Shown here in pieces: positions 43,820 through 52,518 of a stretch of DNA of 64,000 nucleotides. Origin of the DNA: Streptococcus sanguinis. Its GTDB lineage: Bacteria; Bacillota; Bacilli; Lactobacillales; Streptococcaceae. The notes beneath the pieces are model-generated. The model did no database searches. It was not told the origin of the DNA and was given only the letters and a program-made list of their open reading frames with translations. Numbering within the stretch: the stretch's first letter is position 1; the number at the start of each line of letters is the position of its first letter. The translations under genes and the position numbers were made by a program. The stretch is taken from assembly GCF_001078705.1 (NCBI RefSeq), contig NZ_CDMW01000001.1:377106-441105 (forward strand), written 5' to 3'.

Positions 43820-44782
43820 TCAGCCTTCCATATAATCTCGGAGTTCTTGACCTTTGAGTCCGGAATTCAGGGCGATGAGCAGTTTGATTCTGGCTTTTTG
43901 GGCATTGAGCTCTTTGACGAAGAAGATACCAGCCTGGTGCAGCTGGACGCCGCCTCCTTCATAAGCATAGACTGGCTCAGCGATCCCGTTAAAACAGCGA
44001 GAGACCAGAGCGATTGGCAGTCCGGCTGCTATCATATCAGCCAGCTTGTCAGCTACTTCCTTGGGGAGGTTGCCAGCACCGAATGCCTCTATGATGAGGC
44101 CGTCTATCTTGTCTAAATCCAGCATGTCCAGAAGTTCTGTCTTCATACCGGCATAAGCTGGAATGATGGGCACCAGACCAGAAATGCTATTCAAGTCAAA
44201 GCGGACTCGAGGCTCCGCTGTCTTAAAATAGAGAATCTCCTGCTTCATAATCAAGCCGAGCGGTCCGTGAGTCGGCGTTTGGAAGGTGCTGACATTGGTC
44301 GTGTGGGTCTTGGTTACATACTTGGCAGCATGTGCCTCGTCATTCATCACGACAAGCACGCCTTTATCACTGGCTTTTTCATCACTAGCCACCCGCAGGG
44401 CTGTCAGGTAGTTATAGACTCCGTCGCTCCCCAGCTCATTGGGACTGCGCATAGCTCCGGTCAGAACGACTGGAATCTTCGGCAGCTGCATAGTATCCAG
44501 AAAGTAAGCCGTCTCTTCTAAAGTGTCTGTCCCATGAGTAATGACTACTCCGTCAAATTGGTTAGCACTGGCTTTGATTTTCTGGTAAAGTTTGAGCATG
44601 TGTTGGGGCGTGATATGAGGACTGGGAATGTTAAAAAAGTCAATGACTTCCGTCTCAATCCCCTCAAGCGGAACTGTCACATGGTTCATAGGGTTATCAG
44701 CATTGGTGACGACAGCCCCAGAGCCGTCAGCCTGCATGGAAATAGTTCCTCCTGTATGCAGGACCAAGATTTTCTTTGTCAT
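43820..44782 (-). CDS. ansA: L-asparaginase
   Basis: 320 residues on the minus strand. Catalytic threonines sit in H-T-G-G-T-I-S near 9-15 and H-G-T-D-T near 85; the active-site region A-M-R-S-P-N-E-L-G-S-D-G follows. No signal peptide, so cytosolic type I. Hydrolyses asparagine to aspartate and ammonia. Preceded by AAGGAG. Confidence 0.92.
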   Translation of the reverse strand: MTKKILVLHTGGTISMQADGSGAVVTNADNPMNHVTVPLEGIETEVIDFFNIPSPHITPQHMLKLYQKIKASANQFDGVVITHGTDTLEETAYFLDTMQLPKIPVVLTGAMRSPNELGSDGVYNYLTALRVASDEKASDKGVLVVMNDEAHAAKYVTKTHTTNVSTFQTPTHGPLGLIMKQEILYFKTAEPRVRFDLNSISGLVPIIPAYAGMKTELLDMLDLDKIDGLIIEAFGAGNLPKEVADKLADMIAAGLPIALVSRCFNGIAEPVYAYEGGGVQLHQAGIFFVKELNAQKARIKLLIALNSGLKGQELRDYMEG

Positions 44783-44950
44783 AAATTCTTTTTCTCCTTG
44801 TAGTCATGATGCAGGTCCGAAAACTAACATTATATTTTCATGGAGTTTTCAATTCCGTTGCATAGATATTACTCCAGCTTTTCTTTTCTGCAATTCATGT
44901 GATTGTATGCCATTTTTGTGTTATAATTTATTGTATCATAAAAGGAAAGA

Positions 44951-46360
44951 ATGAGAAAATCAATGGAAGTAAAAGCCGTCTTTTTTGATATTGATGGGAC
45001 ACTGGTCAATGACAGTCGAACGGTTTTGAAATCTACAGAAAAGGCTATTCAGAGTTTAAAGGAGCAAGGAATATTGGTCGGTTTGGCAACAGGCCGTGGT
45101 CCTTTCTTTGTCAAACCTTTTATGGAGCAATTGGACTTAGATTTTGCTGTGACCTATAATGGCCAGTACATTTTTTCAAGAGACAGGGTAATTTCTGCCA
45201 GTCCCATTGACAAGCAGAGTTTGCGGGATTTAATCGCCTATGCTAAGAAGCATCGGAAAGAAATTTCCTTGGGAACAGCTGAGGCTATGCTGGGCTCCAA
45301 GATTATGTCCTTTGGAATGAGCCCTTTCTCCCAGTGGACTAGCCGCTTCATCCCTAAGCGAATGGCGCGAACAGTTAGTCATGGTTTTAATAAAGTCATC
45401 AGCAAGGCCTTGCCCCAGCATGAAAAGGATCTCCTGCAGCTGATTCAGGAGCCGATTTACCAAGCTTTGATTTTGGCCAGTCCAGAAGAAAGCCGTAAGA
45501 TTGAAGCGGACTTTCCAGATTTGAAATTTACCCGCAGTAGCCCCTATGCGGTCGATATTATCAATAAAGACACGTCTAAGCTAGAGGGGATTCGCCGAGT
45601 TGGCAAGGAATACGGTTTTGACATTCATCAGGTCATGGCCTTCGGTGACTCTGACAATGACTTGGAAATGCTATCGGGAGTTGGCCTCTCCATTGCTATG
45701 GGAAATGGAACCAGCTCGGTCAAGGAAGTGGCCAAGCATACAACCAGCAGCAATAGTCAGGATGGGATTCATAAGGCTTTGGAGCATTTTGGCATCCTAG
45801 CGAGAGAAAAGGTCTTTACCAGCAGCGACCATCACTTTAATAAGGTAAAAGAGTTCCATAGTGTTATGGATGAAAGCACTCAGGAAGAGCCGATTGCTTG
45901 GTCGCCTCAGGACGCTCGCTATCGGGCAGGCTTTAAGCTGGAAGAGCTGGTCGAGTTTCTGCGAGCAGCTAGTGACTCAGAGGAAGACTTTGACAGTTCT
46001 GTAGCCTACCTCCATCAAGCGCTTGACAAGGCTGCTGATAAGGTTCGCTCCAAGAGTCAGGCTGAGGTTTCTCTAGTCGGTCAGGTAGATGCCTTGATTG
46101 ATACTCTATACTTCACTTATGGCAGCTTTGTCCTGATGGGAGTAGATCCAGAGCAACTATTCGATATTGTCCATCGGGCTAATATGGGCAAGATTTTCCC
46201 AGACGGGAAGGCTCACTTTGACCCCGTCACTCATAAAATCCTAAAACCAGATGATTGGGAAGAAAAATACGCTCCCGAAGGAGCTATCAAAGAAGAACTG
46301 GAACGACAGATTCAGGCCTACCAACGTACCATAGAGCAGAAAGAAGAAAGCAAAGAATAA
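44951..46360 (+). CDS. Cof-type HAD hydrolase fused to a MazG-like domain
   Basis: 469 residues. The first 270 are a Cof-type HAD phosphatase: F-F-D-I-D-G-T-L (motif I), V-M-A-F-G-D-S-D-N-D-L-E-M (motif IV). The C-terminal 190 residues contain F-K-L-E-E-L-V-E-F, D-A-L-I-D-T-L-Y-F and N-M-G-K-I-F-P-D-G-K-A-H-F-D, a MazG/phosphoribosyl-ATP pyrophosphohydrolase-like helical domain. Such domains cleave nucleotide pyrophosphates; with a phosphatase in the same chain, a nucleotide clean-up role is plausible. Starts ATG 44951, or 44963. Confidence 0.8.
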   Translation: MRKSMEVKAVFFDIDGTLVNDSRTVLKSTEKAIQSLKEQGILVGLATGRGPFFVKPFMEQLDLDFAVTYNGQYIFSRDRVISASPIDKQSLRDLIAYAKKHRKEISLGTAEAMLGSKIMSFGMSPFSQWTSRFIPKRMARTVSHGFNKVISKALPQHEKDLLQLIQEPIYQALILASPEESRKIEADFPDLKFTRSSPYAVDIINKDTSKLEGIRRVGKEYGFDIHQVMAFGDSDNDLEMLSGVGLSIAMGNGTSSVKEVAKHTTSSNSQDGIHKALEHFGILAREKVFTSSDHHFNKVKEFHSVMDESTQEEPIAWSPQDARYRAGFKLEELVEFLRAASDSEEDFDSSVAYLHQALDKAADKVRSKSQAEVSLVGQVDALIDTLYFTYGSFVLMGVDPEQLFDIVHRANMGKIFPDGKAHFDPVTHKILKPDDWEEKYAPEGAIKEELERQIQAYQRTIEQKEESKE

Positions 46361-46367
46361 ATGTTTG

Positions 46368-46396
46368 AAGAGCAGAAATTTTTTGCTCTTTTTTTA
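46368..46396 (+). terminator. Intrinsic terminator
   Basis: AAGAGCA / TGCTCTT with eight or more T after it; ends the HAD-MazG gene. Confidence 0.75.
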
Positions 46397-46410
46397 TTTT
46401 ATGGTACAAT
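46383..46410 (+). promoter_or_regulatory. Probable promoter of the LXG toxin locus
   Basis: TTGCTC (46383-46388), 16 bases, extended TGG-TACAAT (46405-46410). The -35 lies in the arm of the preceding terminator. Confidence 0.5.
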
Positions 46411-46437
46411 AAGAAAAAAATGTAGAGGAGAGGACGG

Positions 46438-46788
46438 ATGGATCAATACCAAGTTAAGAGCGACCTATCAACAGCAGCCCGTCATGCAACAGCAATCGGG
46501 GATGCAAATTTCCTGCAGATGATAGCTATTACTCGAGATTCGCAGACAACTGTTGCTGGAAATTCTAATGCAAATGCAGGGATTTCACATGTTGAAAGCT
46601 TACAAGGGCAGCTCGGGGCACACATTACAAGTATTATTCAGAATGTTCATAGTGTAGAAGCAGAGTTTGAGGATAAGGATGCTATGATTCGTCAAAGTCT
46701 GACTACTAACTATTTACCGCCTAAAAAGGAACCGACAGTCACTAAAAAAGATTTAGGTCTGAATACCTTGACTACTTTGGAGGAATAA
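46438..46788 (+). CDS. Type VII secretion LXG-partner protein (small alpha-helical)
   Basis: 116 residues behind GGAGAGGA. Predicted helical hairpin with alternating hydrophobics (I-Q-N-V-H-S-V-E-A-E-F near 68) and no signal sequence. Size and place at the head of an LXG operon match the TIGR04197-type small effector/chaperone proteins, which pair with the LXG N-terminal helix for ESX export. Assignment mainly by context. Confidence 0.6.
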   Translation: MDQYQVKSDLSTAARHATAIGDANFLQMIAITRDSQTTVAGNSNANAGISHVESLQGQLGAHITSIIQNVHSVEAEFEDKDAMIRQSLTTNYLPPKKEPTVTKKDLGLNTLTTLEE

Positions 46789-46791
46789 TCA

Positions 46792-47139
46792 ATGCAGGAA
46801 GATAAGCGGTGGACTGCCTTGTTGGCCAAGGAGCGGAGGCTTGCTGATCATGAATGGGAACTCTATCAAAAGTTGGGACAGGCAAAAGCTCAAGAAGAAG
46901 ATGTATTATGTCAGTTGGATTCTATGGGGACGTGGTTTCATGATCTGTCTTATGATTTCGAAGGAAGCCGATATTACAGTAAGATAGCAGACTGTCAGCT
47001 AGATTTTTCTCATCGAACCAGACAGTTAAAACTTGATATAGAGGAACAGATACACAAACTGCGGAAAGAACATCAAAATGCAGAAAATCAGCTAGAGGAA
47101 GTATACCAAGAGAAGCGTGCCTTAGCTGTCGAGGAGTAA
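46792..47139 (+). CDS. Type VII secretion LXG-partner protein, DUF3958-like
   Basis: 115 residues, almost wholly charged coiled-coil helix with a central W-F-H-D-L motif. Sits between the first partner and the LXG gene with three-base gaps on both sides. DUF3958-like proteins occupy this place in streptococcal LXG loci and act as targeting chaperones. Confidence 0.55.
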   Translation: MQEDKRWTALLAKERRLADHEWELYQKLGQAKAQEEDVLCQLDSMGTWFHDLSYDFEGSRYYSKIADCQLDFSHRTRQLKLDIEEQIHKLRKEHQNAENQLEEVYQEKRALAVEE

Positions 47140-47141
47140 AG

Positions 47142-48974
47142 ATGAGTATTGATATGTATTTAGAAGCTGCTCGAACGCAGGCAGAAAGCCTTGGGCGAGC
47201 GGTTGAACAATGTTTGGGGCAGAATCTCAAATTAATAAGCGTTTTATCAGCTTTTCATAATGAGGATGAACTAACAGGTAAAGCCTATGATTCTGCCAAA
47301 AATCATATTGTTGGAACTGTCATCCCGATTGTTCAGGGAGTCATTCTCTATCAGGAAGCGATAGCCTTAGCTTGTCAAAATTTTGTTAGTAACTACACGG
47401 CAGAAGTAGACGGTAAGAGCTAGCGCCAATCAGAACTGGAAGAGAAAATTCGTTTTGCGGAACAGCAACTGGCTGAGTTGGAACGCAAATCGCAACTCTA
47501 TTCAAATAATAAGGGTATGTCTATTGTTGATTTCAGCGCTTCCATCGCTGTTGCAGAAAGTGCTAGGCAAGTTTTCCAAGAGATTCTGGATAATTTGCTT
47601 GCTTTTAATGAGAGTTCGCCAACTATCTTCGCGGAGGCTGAGTCTTACTTGGCAGCCGCATCTACGGGTCTATCTCAGGCAGGTCAGAGCTGGGATGCGT
47701 CGACTCAGACTTATCTCCCTCCGCGCCGAGATGCTGATCTCAGCTGGAAAGCTACCATCAATTCTGGATGGACTAAGCGGCAGGAGATGATTGAGGAAGT
47801 GAAGAGGCAAAATGCCAAGAAGACAGAGTTTGATAGAATTGCTGAGATGGATTACGATGATTTACATCATAATTATTCTGAAATTATTTTAGCAAAAGAG
47901 AGTGGCGATTTAAACAGTCCATTCTATAAGCAAAGCAAGACTGAATATAGGATTAAACTTGAAAAAGCCGTTGTTAAGAGGTACGAAGAAGTAAAAGATT
48001 TACCTCGGGAAACCAATATTAGTAAGTATACTTTGCAGAAGGTGGATCCATTTTTCAAAGCAAAGATTGACCGAATGAACCATAAGGAGCTGGAAGAATA
48101 TTATCCTGGATTAAAATTTAGTCCTATAGCTCCGATTCTAGATCATAACTATTATTCATCCGAAATAGATGAGGCGAATGATATATATCTGGCTGCTCGC
48201 TATCAAGAATTGGATAGCCAAAATCCTATCAGTAAACATGATCCCAACTTTGAGCAAAAACGTTTTGACTATATCGCTGAAACGGGCCTTGATCCAGTCA
48301 CAGGCAAAGAGGCTGATAAGGAGCTCCTGAATTATGCCACAAACTATACTAATTACGCACCTGGTATAAAAGCGGGTTATGACTTCCTCATGGTAGGAAC
48401 AGCAGCTTGGAGTACTCGGGCTTATAATAAGGATATACAAACACAAAGGGCTGATGCCCAGATTAATGAGTATTATCAGATTAAGGATGCGGTGAGAAAT
48501 TCGAGTGTGGGGAGTAAGCCGGTGGTTGAGATTAAAACCTACAGTATGGATGATTTAGTGAATCTTAAACACACAGATAACTTTACTGAGAAGTCTAAGA
48601 TTCACATTTTTGAAGGTGATATAAATAAAAAAGGTCGAGCAGGAGGCTATCATTATGATATGGTAGAAGGGACTTCTGGAAATATTATCGAAGGTACGAA
48701 AGGGCCGACCTTAAGTGATGCTGGGATTTATGAGGCAAAAGTTGAAGTAAATGGAACTTTTAAGAAAGCTAATGGAGGGAAATCAACCTTCTTCCCTGAC
48801 CATATGAGCCCGCAGGAGGTTGTAGATGCCATTAATGAGGCATATAGTAATAAGATTTATCAAGAAGGTTCAAGAGGTGTTTATGTCGGCAATAGTAAGG
48901 AAGGAATTAAAATTAGAATGGTTCTTACTGATGATGGAAAAATTATTACAGCTTATCCAACTGTTTCAGAGTAG
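47142..48974 (+). pseudogene. LXG polymorphic toxin with EndoU-type nuclease tip, split by in-frame TAG
   Basis: The frame opens at ATG 47142 and stays in register to 48974 apart from one TAG at 47421-47423 (codon 94). Both sides are coherent: the N-terminal LXG helical domain (1-93, S-L-G-R-A-V-E-Q) and its continuation R-Q-S-E-L-E-E-K-I-R-F-A-E-Q. Codons after the stop run through a linker, the pre-toxin segment ending S-V-G-S-K-P-V (near 457), then an EndoU-like nuclease of about 150 residues (H-I-F-E-G-D, G-G-Y-H-Y-D, S-T-F-F-P). EndoU enzymes cleave RNA. The C-terminal part could be translated from ATG 47478, but without LXG it could not be secreted. Confidence 0.75.
48231..48525 (+). 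repeat. Pre-toxin direct repeat, copy 1
   Basis: About 295 bases of the LXG gene, from S-K-H-D-P-N-F-E-Q to S-V-G-S-K-P-V, repeated at 49427-49722 with scattered substitutions. It is the homology through which alternative toxin tips could recombine. Confidence 0.85.
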
Positions 48975-48986
48975 AAAGGTTTATAG

Positions 48987-49364
48987 ATGTTAAGAAGAGA
49001 ATATAAATTATTTAAAAGTGTTGAGAACAGAAATGCACTTACGGTATTGTATAATAGAGAAGATTATAAAATTATAACAACCTTTATGATTACAGAAGTC
49101 ACGGATTTTTATCTGGATGTTCGAGAAGCTTTGGAGAGTGTAATTTCTGGGAGTATGGAAGAATATGCTTTTGATGGTAATCTTTTAGGGATTGAAATTG
49201 GCAACGAAATAACGGAAGTATACTTCCAATTTGAGGAAGAAATATTAGGTGGTCCATGCTTTATTCCTACAAATGAGCTTAATAAATTGGTTTTAGAGTG
49301 GAAAGAAATGGAAGAAAAAATGCACAGAGGGGAAGATATTTTTCCTGTGATTTTAGAAGATTGA
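48987..49364 (+). CDS. Putative immunity protein of the EndoU toxin
   Basis: 125 residues, acidic, no signal peptide, behind AAAGG 12 bases after the toxin stop. Position directly after the nuclease tip and its acidic character are the evidence; I recognise no family. It would bind and block the nuclease in the producer. Confidence 0.6.
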   Translation: MLRREYKLFKSVENRNALTVLYNREDYKIITTFMITEVTDFYLDVREALESVISGSMEEYAFDGNLLGIEIGNEITEVYFQFEEEILGGPCFIPTNELNKLVLEWKEMEEKMHRGEDIFPVILED

Positions 49365-49381
49365 TATAGTATAAAGAATTT

Positions 49382-49408
49382 AGGGTAGGATGCTTTCCTT
49401 GCCCTTTT
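49382..49408 (+). terminator. Terminator-like hairpin before the second tip cassette
   Basis: AGGGTAGGA pairs imperfectly with TTCCTTGCCCT and is followed by TTT. It separates the intact toxin-immunity pair from the orphan cassette. Confidence 0.5.
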
Positions 49409-49420
49409 CGTATCATAGAT

Positions 49421-50056
49421 TTGTTAAGCAAACACGATCCTAACTTTGAGCAAAAACGTTTTGAATATATCTCTAGAACTGGCATTGATCCAGTCACAGG
49501 CAAAGAGGCTGATGAGGAACTCCTGAATTATGCTACAAACTATACCAAGTACGCACCGAGTATAAAAGCGGGTTATGACTTCCTAATGGTAGGGGCAGCA
49601 GCTTGGAGTACTCGGGCTTATAATAAGGATATACAAACACAAAGGGCCGATGCCCAGATTAATGAGTATTATCAGATTAAGGATGCGGTAAGGACTCAGA
49701 GCGTGGGGAGTCAGCCGGTGATGCCGAATGCTGAAATGAATACTGGAATTCCTAAATTAAATTACTCTAGTTTACCTGATAATGCACAAAATTCTTACAA
49801 TGAGTATACAAAGGTAGGTTGGGAAGGTAATTTTAAAGGTCAGACAGAAGGAACTGCAGCAGGGAAAAAATTCAGAAATGCTGATAATGTTTTGCCAGCT
49901 ACTGATCAGCACAATACTCCAATCACTTATAAAGAATTTGATGTCAATAATAAACTCCCGTCCCAAGGAAGAGATGGCGAGAGGTTTGTAAGGGGAAGTG
50001 ATGGCAGTGTCTACTACACAGAAGACCATTATAAAACATTTAAAAAAATAGAATAG
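49421..50056 (+). CDS. Orphan toxin tip, barnase-like (microbial RNase) module
   Basis: About 211 codons, with only a TTG at 49421 and no ribosome site, so probably a silent cassette. After the pre-toxin repeat the tip reads S-L-P-D-N-A-Q-N-S-Y-N-E-Y, Y-K-E-F-D-V-N, G-E-R-F-V-R-G-S-D-G-S-V-Y-Y-T-E-D-H-Y, the pattern of ribonuclease N1/barnase: catalytic Glu, Arg and His in order. It could replace the EndoU tip by recombination across the repeat. Confidence 0.75.
   Translation: MLSKHDPNFEQKRFEYISRTGIDPVTGKEADEELLNYATNYTKYAPSIKAGYDFLMVGAAAWSTRAYNKDIQTQRADAQINEYYQIKDAVRTQSVGSQPVMPNAEMNTGIPKLNYSSLPDNAQNSYNEYTKVGWEGNFKGQTEGTAAGKKFRNADNVLPATDQHNTPITYKEFDVNNKLPSQGRDGERFVRGSDGSVYYTEDHYKTFKKIE
49427..49722 (+). 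repeat. Pre-toxin direct repeat, copy 2
   Basis: Matches 48231-48525 almost throughout, ending in S-V-G-S-Q-P-V, then switches to an unrelated toxin tip. No LXG domain precedes it. Confidence 0.85.
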
Positions 50057-50068
50057 AGGTTTGAAATC

Positions 50069-50446
50069 GTGAAAAACAAAATTCATTACATTACAAAGCT
50101 TGAATTGCAAGACCTATTGCCTTTCAGCGGCTTTGTAGAAATTTTTGATGGGAATCAGATCCAAAACAAAGAAGAGCTATTCCGTTTTCTTGAAAAACAT
50201 GTCGGCCTTCCTGATGCGAATAATTGGTCATCTATTACGGATTGGCTGACAGACTTATCATGGTTAAAAGCTGAAGAATACACTTTTATTTTTGAAAATT
50301 ATGATGGTTTCTTAAAAGATGACTTATCTTCTAAAGACTTATTTTTAGAAATTTTGGAAGAAGACGTCCTTCCTTGGTGGGAAAGTGATGTTCAAAAACA
50401 TGTTGTTGGCGGTAAGGTCAAGAGTTTTCAAGTTTACATAGTGTAA
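50069..50446 (+). CDS. Barstar-family immunity protein
   Basis: 125 residues from GTG 50069, about nine bases after GAGGT. E-I-F-D-G-N-Q-I near 23, the barstar N-W-S-S-I-T-D-W-L-T-D-L-S-W-L near 62 and acidic surface residues mark it as a barstar-like inhibitor. It directly follows a barnase-like tip, so the pairing is self-consistent. Confidence 0.85.
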   Translation: MKNKIHYITKLELQDLLPFSGFVEIFDGNQIQNKEELFRFLEKHVGLPDANNWSSITDWLTDLSWLKAEEYTFIFENYDGFLKDDLSSKDLFLEILEEDVLPWWESDVQKHVVGGKVKSFQVYIV

Positions 50447-50485
50447 AATTAAAAAATGGAAAACATTTTTATGGAGTTGCCTTAA

Positions 50486-51103
50486 GGTAAAAAATTTGAT
50501 GATTCATATAGCGGTATATTCATATCAGAGACTGAGAGTGCTAATCACAGCTATGCAATTGACCGTTACTTCCTGACGGACAGTCAGAAAATACTTAGCT
50601 GGCGTGACCCGAATTACATGGCGAAGTTCAATCATTACATTCTTGAAGAAGGTATCAATCCGAATACACTTGAGCCAGCAACAGCGGAAGAAATTCAAAC
50701 AGCTGAATGGTATAACCGCTTCTATCCTATCACCGAAAAACTTAGCTGGGGAGCTGCCTTGTATTCTGCTTATGTGGGGTATAACCAGTATTATAATAAA
50801 CCTTATACAACAATCCCCGAAGCCATCGGCAAAGGAAAAGACTGGATTAAAGGGGAAATTCCGAGTGTGGGGAGTCAGCCGGTGCTTGGTCCTCAACTCC
50901 CATATGGTTCCTATAGTGGTCGGTCTGCAATTGATAAAGTCTATAAAATAAAGATTCCTAAAGGAACTACTATCTATGACGGTCCTGTAGGGAGTCAAGG
51001 AGGAATTTATCAAGGTGGGCTCAATAAAGAGCAAATTTTCATTGATTCACCATGGAATTTAGATGGTGTGGAGGTCATAGATTCATGGCCAATAATTCAT
51101 TGA
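50486..51103 (+). CDS. Orphan toxin tip of unrecognised type
   Basis: The frame is open from 50486 to 51103; in-frame ATG 50618 has no ribosome site and an upstream TAA (50483) cuts it off. A linker differs from the first two modules, then S-V-G-S-Q-P-V (about 50865-50885) again marks the junction. The tip is about 70 residues, with I-P-K-G-T-T-I-Y-D-G and G-S-Q-G-G-I-Y-Q-G-G. The glycine-rich motif could fit an ADP-ribosyltransferase or TNT-like NADase; this is a guess. Confidence 0.5.
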   Translation, partial: GKKFDDSYSGIFISETESANHSYAIDRYFLTDSQKILSWRDPNYMAKFNHYILEEGINPNTLEPATAEEIQTAEWYNRFYPITEKLSWGAALYSAYVGYNQYYNKPYTTIPEAIGKGKDWIKGEIPSVGSQPVLGPQLPYGSYSGRSAIDKVYKIKIPKGTTIYDGPVGSQGGIYQGGLNKEQIFIDSPWNLDGVEVIDSWPIIH

Positions 51104-51116
51104 GGAGGAAGATAGT

Positions 51117-51410
51117 ATGTTAGAAACAGTTTTAAAAGCAATTGATAATTTGTTATCAATAATTGAGCAATATAAAATTAAAAACGTTCATCCGCAAGTA
51201 GAGGATTTAAAGTATTTAAAAAAATCTTTGAATACCAATGACGAGCTAAGTACAAGGGAAAAATTTACTCTTTATCAAGAACTTTTTCCACCACGCGGTG
51301 GTTTATCAGATATTCACTATTGGCATAACGACTTTGAAGCAAGAAAAACAGTTAATGAAGTCATATCAGATTTGACGAATACAATTGCTGATTATTTACT
51401 GGAACGGTAA
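51117..51410 (+). CDS. Putative immunity protein for the third tip
   Basis: 97 residues, helical, behind GAGGAGG 14 bases after the tip stop. F-P-P-R-G-G-L-S-D-I-H-Y-W near 60 recurs in small proteins of polymorphic-toxin loci in my memory. Immunity role inferred from position. Confidence 0.55.
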   Translation: MLETVLKAIDNLLSIIEQYKIKNVHPQVEDLKYLKKSLNTNDELSTREKFTLYQELFPPRGGLSDIHYWHNDFEARKTVNEVISDLTNTIADYLLER

Positions 51411-51421
51411 AAAATAATATA

Positions 51422-51685
51422 ATGGTGAATATTCTTAATGTAAACGAAGTCTTCAGAAATGGAATAAAGATTAAGATGGACAAAATTACATATCAAGAAA
51501 TAATTAAAACGATTGACAGAGGAGAAGAATTTGAAATATTTTATCAATCGCATAAGCTTTGGATTAGTCAAACGAAAGAAAATGTAATATTAACTCCAGA
51601 CGGAAAGCCGGAGGAAAGCCAATATTTTAAAAATTTGAGTGAATTTGAAGAAAAAGCTAATAGAGTGAAAAGATATCTAGCATAA
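51422..51685 (+). CDS. Small unrecognised protein, possible second immunity gene
   Basis: 87 residues from ATG 51422 or 70 from ATG 51476; neither has a good ribosome site. Composition suits a small cytosolic protein (Y-Q-E-I-I-K-T-I-D-R-G-E-E-F). Ends at a strong terminator that also serves usp. Confidence 0.45.
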   Translation: MVNILNVNEVFRNGIKIKMDKITYQEIIKTIDRGEEFEIFYQSHKLWISQTKENVILTPDGKPEESQYFKNLSEFEEKANRVKRYLA

Positions 51686-51690
51686 ACAAG

Positions 51691-51720
51691 AAAACTAGAG
51701 CAGTCATCTGCTCTAGTTTT
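51691..51720. terminator. Bidirectional terminator
   Basis: AAAACTAGAGCAG / CTGCTCTAGTTTT, a 13-bp perfect stem with TCAT loop, between the toxin locus and usp (minus). Confidence 0.9.
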
Positions 51721-52172
51721 TATAAAGTCTTGTCTGGGTCTCTGACCACCAGCAAGTCAACCTTGGCGTGGCGCAGGATATATTCGGAGGAAGAACCGAC
51801 TAGCAGCCGTTCAAAGGCATTGAGACCGGTAGCACCAACCATGATCAGATCTACCTTGTGCTCTTCTGGGATATCTGTAGCCAAGAGAGTCTTGGGATTG
51901 CCCATCTCAATGACAATGTCAACATACTTGATACCGGATTTTTGAGCTTTTTCTTTCAACTCAGCTGTCAGCTTTTTGGCATCTTCCTGCAAGTCCTCGT
52001 AAACATCTGCATCAAAGGTTGAGACACTTTGCAAAGCCCGGGTGTCAATGACATGGGCGATAGTGAGACGAGAGCCGTTTCGGAGAGCCACGTTTACACC
52101 TTTTTCAAAAGCTAGTTCGGATTCGTGAGAACCATCTACAGCAACCATAATATTTTCATATTTCTGAGTCAT
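51720..52172 (-). CDS. Universal stress protein (UspA family)
   Basis: 150 residues from the minus-strand ATG at 52172 (AGGAGGTAG upstream); a longer in-frame start is unlikely. V-A-V-D-G-S near 10 and the ATP-binding G-A-T-G-L-N-A-F-E-R-L-L-V-G-S-S-S-E near 112-129 are the Usp signature. Role in stress tolerance unknown. Confidence 0.93.
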   Translation of the reverse strand: MTQKYENIMVAVDGSHESELAFEKGVNVALRNGSRLTIAHVIDTRALQSVSTFDADVYEDLQEDAKKLTAELKEKAQKSGIKYVDIVIEMGNPKTLLATDIPEEHKVDLIMVGATGLNAFERLLVGSSSEYILRHAKVDLLVVRDPDKTL

Positions 52173-52456
52173 AGAGCTACCTCCTCTAAAATGGTCGGCA
52201 AAGGACGTCGTATCATTCACAGAATGATTGGGCTGACTAAAAATCAATCAGTCCATAACGTCCGAGTGATTTGCAACTATTTTCTTGTTTCTATTGTAAC
52301 CCTTTTCAGAAAAAAAGTAAAGATAAAATGGAAATGCTGTCAGAAAATTGCAAGCAGAAAAAGATTCCTTTACTTTGAGGGGTTAGAAAAGGAATAGTGC
52401 TCTTTATCTTATAAATCGCTTCATAATCGCGTGAAAAGTGAGCTTATTTTTTTTTG
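52173..52456. other. Intergenic region between usp and the aminotransferase
   Basis: Divergent genes with a gap of about 280 bases. A-T rich; no ORF worth reporting and no strong repeat. The usp promoter should lie here, but I cannot fix it. Confidence 0.5.
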
Positions 52457-52485
52457 TTGTCAATCGCTTTTTCTGGTGGTATAAT
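52457..52485 (+). promoter_or_regulatory. Aminotransferase promoter
   Basis: TTGTCA (52457-52462), 17-base spacer, TATAAT (52480-52485), 34 bases before the start codon. Confidence 0.85.
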
Positions 52486-52518
52486 GATAACATTCTGATG
52501 AATAGAGGAAAAATAAGA

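Noticed and set aside
52438-52518. Longer aminotransferase N-terminus
   Set aside because: The extension covers the promoter -35/-10 and adds a hydrophobic stretch not found in the family.
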